From Alopecurus myosuroides (Eukaryota; Streptophyta; Magnoliopsida; Poales; Poaceae), in assembly GCA_028641055.1 (NCBI GenBank), contig CM054060.1, forward strand, positions 53,842,292-53,906,291: DNA of 64,000 nt, read 5' to 3'. The stretch's first letter is position 1, and the number at the start of each line of letters is the position of its first letter. Below, piece after piece: positions 1 through 12,132 of the stretch. The translations under genes were made by a program, and so were the position numbers. Below the pieces are notes generated by a model that was not told the origin of the DNA, ran no database searches, and was given only the letters and a program-made list of their open reading frames with translations.

Positions 1-1340
1 ATGGTGTCGTGTCCACAAAAGATCTCCTCGGTGCGTCCTGCCTAGCTATCGTGCTCACAACAATGCTTGGCCTTTCAAGGATGTTATCTTGCATGTCGCG
101 CTCGGTGTCGAGTGTCCACGGTTACATAATATTCGTGTGTAAACACTTAATTTGTACTACGAAATAGTGTGAAAAAATATTGCGGTATTTTATTTGTAGG
201 ATTCAAAATTTCATAGTCTAGCCTATTGTTCATTGTTATTGGATACACTCTTCTGGAATTTGTGTGTAGTGGAGAGAAACAAATCGCACGGATACCATGA
301 ATATTTGAATTTTTATTGGGGGGAATCAGCTAGCAGAAGAAAGGTTTTGGTTCCCGGTAGGAAATTCCCGAGGGGGTCGGTATTTCCGGTCACCGAAAAA
401 TCCCGACTAGTTACCGGAAGAATTTGAAAACTAAAATTTGAATTCAGTTTCTTCGACATGATCATTTATCGATATTTCTCCTTAAAATTCAAAATTTTCA
501 GAAAAAAGGCCGGTAAACCCATTTCCCGTGTGTGCTCGGGATATCCGGCTACAAACCAGTAACCGGATTTCATGGCCATGTCTTCTGTCGTGAGAGTAGA
601 GGCTCTACTAGAACAAATGACTGTGAGGCATCGAAATCTTTTTTTGTGTGTGGAAACGGAGGCAGCGCACAGGGATGAGTACTGGTGTTAGTGGGCTGGG
701 CCTCGAATGCACAAGGGAAAATAGTTTTTCTGCAAAAAAGTTGGGTGGGCCATGGCCCGGGTTGGCCCCAACGAAGCTCCGCCAGTGATGAAGGATCCAA
801 AGATATTCTACAGGTGTTTTAGAACGAGGATGTCAGTTTCTAACATGTTGTGTGGCGTTTTTGTTGCTATATATGTCCTCGAGTCCACTTGTCAGATGTT
901 CAGTAAAGAATCACTAGCTCCGTTAGCCGATGACCGTTTTGATTGTAGTGTTTCCACCGCCGGAACAAACAGTATTAGACGTAATGATCCTATTTTCACC
1001 AAATTCATATTAAACTTACACAGGCCACATTTCAAAGATGCCTATGGAACCCTAACTGCTAAAGCTACTAGCTGTCATATTCACTTGGTCGCTTAGTGGT
1101 TGAAAAAGATACCATAAATACAATTTTGGCCCATGCAGAAACGGACAATTTTTATTAAAATAGCCGACACAGTACACTGATTAGCACTGAGTTATTTTGA
1201 GTGGATGATGCAAATCAAGTTGTTTATGGTTGGTGCGGTGACTGTGAGGGTGGAAAAGATGGTGCTGAGACATGACGAGAAACGACTACAGCAGTGAAAT
1301 CCGTCATGACTCTGGTGCCGGTGTGGTTAATTTACCAGGA
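1..1340. other. Intergenic sequence upstream of the sulfotransferase gene
   Basis: I see no convincing gene here. The short open frames at 233-427, 570-800 and 752-1096 have no recognisable domain or codon structure. Repeated TTCCCG/CCGGTAA-type words near 340-560 suggest a decayed repeat, but no ends are visible. The last part presumably holds the sulfotransferase promoter. Confidence 0.4.
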
Positions 1341-1348
1341 TCTGTCAA

Positions 1349-1356
1349 TATATAAT
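1349..1356 (+). promoter_or_regulatory. Putative TATA box of the sulfotransferase gene
   Basis: The word TATATAAT lies in an AT-rich stretch 62 bases before the proposed ATG at 1418. That spacing suits a short 5' leader. This rests on position and sequence only. Confidence 0.35.
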
Positions 1357-1417
1357 CTAAACAAATTAGGTAACGAGAGGGCAGGCAAAGGCAATACACA
1401 GAGTTCTAGCTAGTAGC

Positions 1418-1646
1418 GTGACCGACGGCCCGATGCGCGAGGAGGAAGAGGACGCCTTGGCAAGGTACGAGGCCGAGGCCTCCTCCCTTCCGACGTGCCC
1501 GGGCCTGGCGGGCGCCCCGTACAGGAAGTACGGCGACTTCCTATACCCGGCCAGCCTGATGGCGCCGACGCTCGCCATGCGGGACGCGTTCGTCGCCCGC
1601 CCCACCGACGTCCTCCTCGCCACCATGCCAAAGTCCGGCACGACGT
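1418..1646 (+). pseudogene. Sulfotransferase piece 1 (N-terminus to P-loop)
   Basis: Starts MTDGPMREEEEDALARYEAE and runs to MPKSGTT, where the Copia LTR begins at 1647. The last five bases, GACGT (1642-1646), are the target-site duplication seen again at 6966-6970. The ATG at 1418 was chosen because it gives an acidic N-terminus of normal length before the conserved KYGDF block. Confidence 0.85.
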
Positions 1647-2078
1647 TGTTGGCTTTGGAGCACTAGATCAATTCAGCTGGCCACAACTGGACACACGTAA
1701 CTGATCGATTTTGTACCACCTGGACGTGGAGCAGCTTGGCTAAGGACGTGATCCCTTGATGGATCTTTTCCCGTACGTGCTAGCTAGCTTTGTATCTGTA
1801 TACGTCGGAACGATCGGAACGTCTGGCCGGTGACTCGTGAACTCAGCGATGAAAGGAAAATACGGAATCTGATTTGGATTGCCACAGGTGCGTATCGCCT
1901 CTGCTTTTGCTTCTCTCTATTTCTTTTTGATTTTCGTTGTTACAAGGAGCAGCCCTGGGGTGCTTTTTATACACGTCCAAGGCTAACCAAACATATTTGG
2001 ACTAGGACTCCTAGTACACTTCTATTAGGACACGGTTCCTAATCCTACTCGAACAAGGCAACAAAATTACCATCTACA
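1647..2078 (-). repeat. Copia-1 3' LTR
   Basis: 432 bp, TG...CA on the plus strand. The pol stop codon (2045-2047) lies inside this LTR, so the last codons of the polyprotein are LTR-encoded. A TATA-like TATAAAAA on the minus strand (about 1964-1972) is shared with the other LTR. Confidence 0.93.
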
Positions 2079-3151
2079 TTCACCTCCGTAATCTTGTTGC
2101 TTGGCTTCACCTCTTGTAGTCCGACTTTCTTTCTCATCTCCATAAACTTCTGTCTGCCGAGGGACTTGGTAAGAATGTCGGCAAGCTGATCGTTGGTGTT
2201 CACATGTTGAACTTCGATCATCCCCTCCTCAATGCACTCCCGGATGTAGTGGTACCGGGTGTCTATGTGCTTGCTCCTCTCGTGATGAACCGGATTCTTG
2301 CACAATGAGATTGCAGCTTGGTTGTCGATCTTGAGTGACACCTTCTGCACCTCCTTCTTTGTAAGATCAGCTAGGAGTCTTCTCAGCCACACACCTTGAC
2401 AAGCTGCCGTGCTTGCCGCTATGTACTCTGCCTCGCATGAAGACAGTGCCACAACCTTTTGCTTCTGAGAATTCCAACTGATCGGATTCGAACCTAGGTA
2501 GAATACCATGCCCGATGTGCTTTTCCGATCATCAACATCACCTGCCATGTCGCTGTCTGAATAGCCGTGAAGGATTAATCCTTCTTTTCCCTTCGTGTAC
2601 ATGCAACCAAGATTGATAGTGCCTTTCACATAGCGCAAGATTTGCTTGACGGCGCTCATGTGCTCGGTCGTGGGTTTCTCCATGAAACGACTCACGATCC
2701 CGACTGAATATGCCAAGTCCGGTCGGGTATGCACCAAATATCTTATACTGCCCACAATGCTTCGATACGTTGTGGTGTCCACCGGCGGATTTGAGCTGTG
2801 CTTGCTCAACTTGTGACGTTGGTCCATTGGAACTTGTACCGCGTTGCATTCCGCCATGCCGCACTTATCCAACAACTTCACCGCGTAAGCCGATTGACAT
2901 AGGGAAATAGCTCCGGAGTTTTGCTTCACTTCGATGCCTAAGTAATAGCTTAGTAATCCCAAATCACTCATGCTAAACTTTTGCTTCATTTTCGCCTTGA
3001 AACTTTCAATTTCTTGCGCGCTGTCTCTGGTTATGATCAGATCATCGACATAGACTCCAACTAGCAGGTTTGAACCTTTGTAGTGCTTCGTATAGACTGC
3101 ATGCTCGAGGGGACATCTAGTGAATCCGAGAGAGACCATATTTCGGTCCAA
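2045..3151 (-). pseudogene. Copia-1 reverse transcriptase C-terminus and RNase H
   Basis: Same frame as the preceding piece, after the in-frame stop. It holds the RT catalytic YVDDLIIT (about residues 34-41), the SDLGLLSYYLGIEV thumb block, and the Copia RNase H signatures SDSDMAGDVDDRKSTSG and SSCEAEYIAASTAA. It ends with the HVNTNDQLADILTKSL block and a stop inside the 3' LTR. The methionine at 3151 is an internal residue, not a real start. Confidence 0.88.
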
Positions 3152-3250
3152 CTTTGAGTTCCAAGCTCTTGGCGCTTGCTTTAGTCCATATAGTGCCTTC
3201 TTGAGCTTGTAAACCTTCCCTTCTTCGTCTTTCTTCTCGTAGCCGAGGGG

Positions 3251-4342
3251 TTATTCAACGTACACTTCTTCCGTGAGATCACCATTGAGGAAAGCGGATT
3301 TAACATCCATGTGATGAACCTTCCAATCCTCTTGTGCTGCCAAAGCTAGAAGCAGCTTCACGGTCTCGAGTCGAGCAACCGGTGCAAACACCTCCTCATA
3401 GTCAACTCCTTGACGTTGTACGTAGCCCTTTGCAACGAGTCTTTCCTTGTACTTCACAATGGCACCCTTCGTATCCTTCTTCAACTTGTAAACCCACTTC
3501 AAACCAATAGGCTTATGGTTCGCAGGTCGGGTTACCAAGGTCCATGTGCCATTGCTCTCAATCGCCTTCATCTCCTCATCCATGGCGTGCTTCCAACTTG
3601 GATCTTTGCTCGCCTCTACAAAATTCGCCGGCTCCTCAACTCCGAGCAAGCATAGTCCGGAGTACTCGAGCGTAACTGGATTGGCGTGTTTGTAGATCTT
3701 CTTGAGGGTTTTATAGCGACATGGGCCAGAGGAGTCTGTTGCGGCTTGCGAAGGAGGGGACACAAATTGTGTCGGCGTTGATGCGCTTGAGGAAGGTGCC
3801 GGATCGTTGGCATCCGTGTCGTTGGCGTAGTCGTCGTGACCGTGACCATTATCGTGGTGGTCGTCATCACTTTGCGCCTCCTCATATGCATCGTCGTTGC
3901 CACGATTTCCTCCCGTTTCTACATCGGCATCGTCGGTGTCCGTATCGTGGTGATTATGATCACCTCGGTCACCATGGTTAGGTGTGTCGCCGTTCCTCTG
4001 GACATCCTTCCCTACATCATCATGAGTTGGGAAATCAACTTCGAATATGTCACCTTTTGGATCTTCGTCGGCTGCGGCGCTCCAGTTCCATGCGTGTTTT
4101 TCTTCAAACACAACATCGCGTGATATACGTAGACGCTTAGTGTGTGGATCGTAGAAGCGGTATGCCTTGGTGCCGGAGTTCCTCTCGTATCCGATGAATA
4201 CCATCTTGGTACTTCGATCAGCAAGCTTTGAGAGGTGAGGCTCCGCCGTCTTCACATGAGCCACGCACCCGAACGTTCGTAGATGGGACACATTTGGCTT
4301 ACGTCCGTAGAGAGCTTCATATGGAGTCTTGCCGGTCACCAC
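3251..4342 (-). pseudogene. Copia-1 integrase C-terminus and first half of reverse transcriptase
   Basis: 363 codons. It begins with the GKTPYEALYGRKPNVSHLR block typical of the Copia integrase C-terminal region. A long Asp/His-rich linker follows, rich in GAY/CAY codons. The RT N-terminus comes next: WKHAMDEEMKAIESNGTW, KWVYKLKKDTKG, FAPVARLETVKLLLALAA, and MDVKSAFLNGDLTEEVYVE with the first catalytic Asp. The stop at 3251-3253 replaces the residue before PLGY (a CAA to TAA change is the simplest reading). Translation in the same frame continues beyond it. Confidence 0.88.
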
Positions 4343-6504
4343 CTTCGTTGAAGCCCGGTTGAGAAGATAGGCCGCCGTTGTGACAGTTCACCCCAGAAGG
4401 ACCCCGGCATGTTCTTGCTCTTAAGTAAGCTCCTTGCCATGTTCACGACGGTTCGATTGCGCCTTTCAACGACCCCGTTCTGCTGTGGCGTATAAGGAGC
4501 CGTAAGGAACCTTTTTATGCCTATCTTCTCGCAGTAGTCATTGAATTCCTTTGACGTAAATTCACCGCCGCGGTCTGTCCGTAGAGCTCGAACCTTGAGC
4601 TTGAGTTCCATCTCCGTTGCAGCCTTTAGCTTCTTGAACGCTTCAAACGCCTCGTCTTTAGATCGTAGGAGAATGACCCACATGTATCTCGAGTAATCAT
4701 CTACCACAAGGAAAAAATACTTCTTTCCTCCGTGAGTTGCTGGGGTGATAGGGCCACATAGATCACCATGTAGCAGCTCAAGCGCACCACTTGCACGATA
4801 GGTAGAAGCGGCAGGGAACGGCACACGGTGTTGTTTCCCGACCATGCATCCATCACATACTCGATCAACATGGTCGATGACTGGCATCCCCGATACCATC
4901 TCCATCTTCGACATCTTCTTCAAGGCGTGGAAGTTGACGTGTCCAAATCTAGCATGCCATAACCACGAATCATCATCACTTTTGGCGAGCCAACACTCCG
5001 GTTGAGATTGATCAAGGTTGAGGATATAGAGCCTGTTTCGTGTGCGATTAACACGCACAAGCACATCTCGGAGTCTATCATATATCGTCATCACTCCGTC
5101 CTCGACGTTCACCTTGCATACGTTCTCATCAAGTCGCCCAATAGAGATGATGTTGCTGCGAAGCCGTGGGATGTAGAATACTCCAGTGAGTATGCGATGT
5201 TCGCCTGTGAGGCACTGGAATAGGACAGAACCTTGACCACAAACCTCAACACTTGAACCATCACCAAATTTTACCGTGCCTTCGACATTAAGCTCTAGCT
5301 CGAAAAATTTCTCCTTGCATCCCGTCATGTGATTGCTGGCACCGGTGTCTAGATACCATGACATGTTCTGGTTACCGGATAATTTCGGTGTTACCTTCTT
5401 CTCGTTAAGTAGCACCTTCCGGTTTGGTTTTGCAACCACTGTTTTGGAGATATTGCAAACTTCGGCCATTAGAAGAGCTGGTTCGTCGTCTTCGTACTTC
5501 GCCAAATTTGCCCTCATCTCCCGCTTGTTAGGCTCCGGACATTCCTTTGCAAAATGACCCATCTCATTGCAGTTGTAGCACTTGACTTTGGACATATCCA
5601 AGTTCCGTGGCTTCTGCTCGTTAGATTGATCACCTTTGCCACGCCCTAGTGGCTTGCCTTTTCCTTTGCCTTTCTCCTTGCCTTTTTCTTTATTCCCTCC
5701 GTGCTTCGAGGTGCTCGATCCTTCGCCATCACGTCTTACTTTGCTGCTTGGGGCTTCCCAGTCAGCACGTGAGTATAGAAGTTGATCGCCGCCTCCTCCC
5801 TTGCCTTTCCGACAACCACGAGAATTTTCTTCCCACGTCCGCAAGCGTCCGATTGCCTCCGTTATGGTCATGTCCTCGATGTCGGTGAGCTGCTCAAGCG
5901 TGCCGATGATGTACGTGAACTTATCAGTTACCGAACTGAAAAACTTTTCCACGACCTCGACTTCTTTGAGCTTTGCACCAAGCGCACGGATCTCTCCAAC
6001 CAAAGTGGTGAGACGCATGGCGTAGTCGTTTACCGATTCTATTTCCTCCATCTGCAACTTGTGAAATTGGCGCTTCAGCACTTGTGCCCGAGCCTTCGTG
6101 ACGCGATCTTCTTCAATCCTCATCTCCTTGAGTGCGTCCCATGCCTCTCTTGTAGTTTCGTACTCCGCTAATGTCATCAGCACGGAATCCGATACGGACT
6201 GGGCTATGGCGGCCATGGCACCTTCGTCGCACTCGTCGTCGACTTCATCGTCGGTGATAGCTTGCCACACTCGAAGTGATCGGAGAATAATCTTCATCTT
6301 CACTGTCCAAACGCCATAGTTGGTGTCGGTCAGCATCGGGTATTGCACCGGGATATTGCGGTGCGCCATGACGTTGGCACCGCTCGCCCTGCTGGTTGCT
6401 GCGTTCGCCTCTTTTTTCACCTTCTTGACGCCATTCTTGTTCGCTTTGGAGTCGCTGGTCTTGCCGAACTTTGAGTTGACGGACTCGTTGTCGTTGTCGC
6501 CCAT
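4336..6504 (-). pseudogene. Copia-1 Gag, protease and N-terminal integrase
   Basis: Open frame of 722 aa starting MGDNDNESVNSKFGK, the first ATG after the primer site. A Gag domain occupies about residues 50-230. A basic Gly/Lys-rich stretch precedes a CCHC zinc knuckle CYNCNEMGHFAKEC (about 305-318), which binds RNA. The retroviral-type aspartic protease site is WYLDTGASNHM (about 381-391). Integrase starts with an HHCC zinc domain (WHARFGH ... CDGCMVGK, about 520-560). Its catalytic D, D and E follow (HGDLCGPI, RTDRGGEF, NGVVERRNR). A single missing base between 4386 and 4387 throws the frame just after PGSFWGE, and the next open frame carries on the integrase C-terminus. Confidence 0.9.
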
Positions 6505-6533
6505 CGTCTTCTCGTCGCGGCTCTGATACCAAT

Positions 6534-6965
6534 TGTTGGCTTTGGAGCACTAGATCAATTCAGCTGGCCATAACTGGACACACGTAGCTGATCGATTTTG
6601 TACCACCTGGACGTGGAGCAGCTTGGCTAAGGACGTGATCCCTTGATGGATCTTTTCCCGTACGTGCTAGCTAGATTTGTATCCGTATACGTCGGAACGA
6701 TCGGAACGTCTGGCCGGTGACTCGTGAACTCAGCGATGAAAGGAAAATACGGAATCTGATTTGGATTGCCACAGGTGCGTATCGCCCCTGCTTTTGCTTC
6801 TCTCTATTTCTTTTTGATTTTCGTTGTTACAAGGAGCAGCCCTGGGGTGCTTTTTATACACGTCCAAGGCTAACCAAACATATTTGGACTAGGACTCCTA
6901 GTACACTTCTATTAGGACACGGTTCCTAATCCTACTCGGACAAGGCAACAAAATTACCATCTACA
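6534..6965 (-). repeat. Copia-1 5' LTR (promoter LTR)
   Basis: 432 bp copy at the 5' end in element orientation, with a minus-strand TATA-like box at about 6851-6858. It ends next to the initiator-Met primer site at 6520-6531. Confidence 0.93.
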
Positions 6966-6970
6966 GACGT

Positions 6971-7654
6971 GGCTCAAGGCCCTCGCCTTCGCCGTCGCCC
7001 ACCGCCACCGCCACGCGCCCGACGACGAACGACACCCGCTGCTCGGCTCCTGCCCGCACGACCTCGTCCCGTTCTTACACTTGCTCTACGAGAACCGCCG
7101 TCTGGACCACGACACGCCGAGCGCGCGCCTCGAGGCGATGCCATCGCCTCGCATCCTGGCAGCACACGCGCCCTTCTCGTTCCTGCAGGCATCGGTGGCA
7201 GGCTGCTGCGTCGTGTACCTCTGCCGGGACCCCAAGGACGTCCTCGTCTCCTACTGGCACTTCGCCCCCAAGCTCATTCCTCGGGGCTGCACCCTGCCGC
7301 CGTTCCACGAGGCCTTCCAGATGTACTGCGACGGCGTGTCGCCGTTCGGGCCCGTGTGGGACCACATGGCCGAGTACTGGGAGGCGAGCGTGGCGCGGCC
7401 GGAGGCGGTCATGTTCCTCCGGTACGAGCAGCTCCAGGAGGATGCCGTGGGAAGTGTGAAGCGGCTGGCCGAGTTCCTGGGCTGCCGGTTCACCGGCGAG
7501 GAGGCAGCCCGAGGCGTCCCCGAGGCCGTCGTGGCGCTGTGCAGCATGGACCGGATGAGGAGCGTGCAGGCCAACCGGGACGGCGAGCACGCGGCTGGCG
7601 GGGCGACGTTCAAGAACTCGGCCTTCTTCAGGAAGGGGAAGGTTGGGGACTGGA
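6971..7654 (+). pseudogene. Sulfotransferase piece 2 (central domain)
   Basis: Picks up at WLKALAFAV right after the second GACGT copy and reads through the catalytic His block (ILAAHAPFS), YLCRDPKDVLVSYWHF and FLRYEQLQED to KNSAFFRKGKVGDW. At that point the long-LTR element starts at 7655. The bases CTGGA (7650-7654) are its target duplication. Codon use is strongly GC-rich, as expected for a grass single-exon gene and unlike the AT-rich element beside it. Confidence 0.9.
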
Positions 7655-10600
7655 TGTAACATCCCAAGTCTGAAAATAGCCATTAGAATGTTTGCTCCCT
7701 GTTATTTTATGTTTTGCATCATGGCATCATGTTGATTGCATCTGTTTTGTTTGTTTTCCATTTGTTTTCCTCTGTTTTCAGTTGTTTTCCAACTGTTTTC
7801 ATTTGTTTTCCGTTGTTTTCTATTTGAATTTCAAACCAAAATTCAAACCTTTTGTTTCATCCTTGTGATGTTACAATTTCTAAAATGTTATTTCAAATAA
7901 AAACAACCAAATTGCTTTCATTTTATTCCTTGTTAATCACCCATTAAATTGTTGGTTTAATCAAACCATTAATCCAATCAAATAAGTCTAAAACATTTTC
8001 AAATTCAAACCAAGGCTAAAAACCAGTACCTTTTTGAATCCATGATTTCCACCAAACAATTATAAACTTTAACTCATTTTAAACCTAGGGGTAACCCTAT
8101 TGAAAATGATTTTGTTTTTCTAATATAATTAATATTGGAAATTTCATTCAATTTGGTTTCAAATATAAACAACATTTTAACTTTCAAACTTTTAAAAATC
8201 CACCTTGGCAATGGGTTGCTATCGGTATAAACAACCTAATCTAATTTTTCCAAAAATTTTACCACCTTAAAAACCAATCCAAAGTTTCCATTTGCTTGTG
8301 CTACAAAAAAAACAGTAAAACAAAAAAATACAAAAAGAGAAAGGGGGCAGCAGCTATCTACCTCCCAGCCCAGCCCACCAAATTTTCCAGTTGGCCCAGT
8401 ACCTGTCGCTTTCTTCCTCCTCCTGGTGATGTCACCTGTACGACCTACAGGAGAACCCTTCGATCAACTCCCCACCCCCTGGATGCCATGCCGTACAAGG
8501 GTTTCTTTCCCCTTAAAGCACCACCTTCCCCCCTCTGCCCCTCAACCCTAGTCCCATTCCTCTAGCGCCGCCAGCCCCCTTTTTTTTTCCTCTTCCCCCT
8601 CGAGTCTTTCTCTGAACTACTGAACCACCGTGAGCTCACCGAGACCACCTCTGTTCCCCGTCACCGTCCCATCCCCTTGGTCGCCTCGAGGGGCCTCAGA
8701 GGAGTGAAATGGAAACGTTGATGTCCCCTGATGCTCACCGTCCACTCGCCTCACGCCGGGAGAGCTCGTAGTGGCCGCGCCGTGCCGGAGAAGCCCGCCG
8801 TTTCTCTGCTCCGTCGACTGAACGTCTACATCGCGGTGAGCCTCTGCTACCCCCCTTCCCCTCTCTCCTATCTTCCCTCCGCTGCACACGCCCACATCCT
8901 AGCAGCACGCCGCACCTCCACCGCGCGGACTGCTCCCGTGAGCAGCAAGCCAGCGGCCGCCGGCCGCCCTGTCGTTCCCGTCGGAATTCAGAACAGAACC
9001 TGAAACCAAAGTTCAGTTAACCTCCGTAGCCACGTTATCTTCCAACGCACCCCGTATCTGTCACAACAGCAGAAGCAGCGTACTGGTTCCACCCCTCTCG
9101 CGCGCGGATCAGGTCCTGGGGTCGAACCCCAGGGGCGCACCAACCCCACTTTTTCCCTTTTATTCCCGCACCGCCAGCGTGGCCCCGGGGCCCGCTCGTC
9201 AGCGCCTCTGGCTGGCTAGCCCCGCGGTAACAACCGTTTTCCTGCACAATTCCTTTTAACACTAAGTCCCTAAAAATAACAATTTGGTCCTCCATCTTAA
9301 TCTGTTAATAACTTTTTAATTATGCCTCCAAATCAAAAACTCTAAATATGGTTGTTGCTCCAAATTTAATCATCTATCCAAATAATCCTTTTGTTTACTG
9401 TTTTGACAATTTCAAATGCAATTAAATTTCAAATTTGAATAATTCAAATGCAATTTCTTAAATTCAATAACTAATTATTTATTAATCAAACAAATGCAAA
9501 TAAAATATGTTTTCCATACCATTTTGCATAACCTTTTCAAATATAATTTTTGTTTCCTGTTTTGAATAATTAAAATTGCCTAAATAATTTAAATCTTGTT
9601 TAATTCACTTAAAATTTGATAAAATCATAACTTGCTCAAATTAAATTATTTTTGAACATGCAAAATATGTTTTCAAACCATCAAAGTGTGAACTTTTCAA
9701 ATGTGAACTTGAATTTATGTTTTGAACAAATAAAATTCAAATAATATCCAAACTTGTTCTAAATTCAATTAAAACTTGTTTAAGATGGTTTAATTCATAA
9801 TAAATTCATCCTAATCCAAATTTCAATATTTGAAACATGTAATCCAACTAAAATTTGATGTTCTTTTCAAATATAAATTTTGTTAATTGTTTTGCACACT
9901 TTAAATTGATGAAAACAATAATTGGTTGTGTGACATGCTTAAGTAACCAAAATTTTCCAAACTTAATCAATGATTTCCAAAACTTGTTCCAATCCTTTTT
10001 CACTTGCAACTATCATTGTTATTTGTTATCTTATTTGTTTTCATCATGCATGCATCATGCTAATTCACTTACACCTGATAACTAATTATAGATCATTTGT
10101 TTCCACTTTAATTCATGGACTCTTTCCATATGCAATCCAATTGCATAGGGGTCCAATTAAATTGTGTTATCTTGTCAAGTAGTTTATTCTGATGCATCTA
10201 TTAACATGACATGCATCATCCCATGTTTGTGCACCTATGCCATGATAATGATTGTTTATCTTTCTGCAATGTTTGTTTGCTTCTTCCCGGATATACGACG
10301 ACGTTGAGACCGACGATACTTACGACACCCCTTCTAAGGAGTTAGCTCAGTACCAGGCTACTGGGTTTGCAGGCAAGTTATCACTCACATGAACCACTGT
10401 GTTCCTTTCAACATTGGTTACCGATACTTTCCGTTGTTCTTTTCTGCTAGCCTTAGTAGTAGTTATTCTGTTACGAACCTATCACATGAATCCCTTAACC
10501 CTGATATTGCCTCATCTCCCTTCCTACAACCCATTGTTTGAGCCAGTGTCTTACTAGCATGCTTAGGTTGCTTTTGCTCGAGTCTGTTACCCGTTACTTA

Positions 10601-12132
10601 CTGTTACTACTTCTATTACGTTGCGGGGGCTCGATGTTTAATCAATCAATCATGCTAATGTTACTATTAATAATAAATTTGATGATAAGGCACCGGCAGG
10701 AGGCCCATGAGAGGTTTTGAAGCCTGCTAGTGTCGACCCTAATAGGAAAAGGGTCTTGTCTACTGATCCATGATGAGCGCACTACCCGCATTTGGGAAGC
10801 GAGTATGGGCGCCCCCCTCAACTTGACCTGATTCGCATCTCGTCCAAATCGCCTCATTTAGTTCGTGTTTTCCATTTGCCGCATGCATGTTTTTGCGAGC
10901 CCAGGCCAGGGTGGAACTTTTGTAGTCGGCATATAGGGGGACACGGTCTTAGAGTGCTATGAGGGTCCCTTTTCTTCGGGGCTTGATTAGCCGTGCGCCC
11001 AAGGTTCTTTGGGCTTGATGCGAAGAATGGTTGGTTGTGTTGAGTGCCCCGGTTGGTGGGAGGCATCCCATCTGGCGGGATATTCATGAGTGTACGGCCA
11101 AATTGGTGCAACCCTGCAGGGATAATCTTCTCGAGAAGCCGTGTTTTCCGCGGTTATGGATTACTTGGTGAAAGTACTGGCTAACAAGTACTCAGGACAA
11201 CTTAAACATAATGATCAAACCTGTTACACCTAATGATTAATAACTTGACTAGTAATAGGTTGATGACACAATAACTTGATTCACCTTTAATACAACTGTG
11301 TGAGTTATCCTCGGATTGCTTCTTTGGATAAGGGGCGAGATCCAGGATGGGTTTGTTTGATGTTATCTTTCAGTTGGTTACAACACTCGATCTTATCCCC
11401 TTTCTGATAGTTGGATATGGTAGAATCTCTGTAGTTGGTTAGCGCAGCCAGTTGCAGCATCTTATATGTCCACTTCTTCAGTTGAACCAAGTCATCTGTG
11501 CTTGTGTTGACGGGCTATACTTTGGTGAACTGTGAGTCTTGCTTGCCAGTACGTTTATGTACTGACCCCTTTGGGGCTGTGGTTTCCGCAGACCTACGTT
11601 TTCGAGGATCTACATGGTGGCTACTACGTGGATCATGACGATACTGCTGACGAGTAGATAGCGGACCCGGGCAGGATCCGAGACTTCGTGGATGGGCTCC
11701 GTCTTTTCGTTTCCGGCCTCTTAGGCCTATTTTGGTTCTTGTCTGTACTCAGACATGTTGAATGCTTCCGCTGTGATGTAATGATGTATTGTTGGGGCAT
11801 GTGCCCTCTGAATGATTGTATTTGCTATCTCTGCTCTAATGAGAGCCTTTTGCAACTATATTTCAATCTTTTGTGTCGTAGAGATCTGTTGTGATATCAC
11901 TTGTTAAACGCCGTTGATGTACCATGTGTGTATGGTTTGAAGTACGTCGACGGAAGTGCCGTTGATCTCTAGTGGATAGTTTACATCGACGATGGAATAG
12001 CAGGGCTTGTGTTGTCGCGCATAAGCGCATGCCTACCAGGAAGCTGGGACGTGGGAGCAGTTATGCCCCATAATCCAAGCATCTGCTATCCAGTTCGTAC
12101 GGTGAGTATCCCCTAGAAATCAGGGTGCGACA
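7655..12132 (+). repeat. 5' LTR of the giant-LTR element
   Basis: 4478 bp. The first 650 bases are AT-rich with many TTTGTTTTCC words. A GC-rich stretch follows at about 8340-9260, then a long AT-rich low-complexity run (9300-10080), then mixed sequence to the CA end. All open frames are under 95 codons and repeat identically in the other LTR, so none is called a gene. Confidence 0.92.

Larger units (their letters stand above)
1647..6965 (-). mobile_element. Ty1/copia LTR retrotransposon (Copia-1), near full length
   Basis: The 5319 bp element reads on the minus strand. It has two 432 bp LTRs (1647-2078 and 6534-6965) with TG/CA ends and differing at 6 positions by eye. The TSD is GACGT (1642-1646 and 6966-6970). 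A primer site matching initiator tRNA-Met (TGGTATCAGAGC, minus strand) lies at 6520-6531. A purine-rich stretch sits just inside the 3' LTR at 2079-2092. The order Gag, PR, IN, RT, RNase H marks it as Copia. It is broken by a 1-base deletion and an in-frame stop, so it cannot make a full polyprotein. At the usual grass LTR rate, 1.4% divergence means roughly half a million years. Confidence 0.95.

Noticed and set aside
3616..4123. ORFs rich in Met/Thr or Val/Ile over 3616-4123
   Set aside because: Shadows of the repetitive GAT/CAT codons in the Copia-1 linker.
8296..9295. Short open frames in the GC-rich part of the long LTR (for example 8296-8565, 8617-8895, 9035-9295)
   Set aside because: They lack motifs, their frame and length shift between the two LTR copies, and they overlap on opposite strands.
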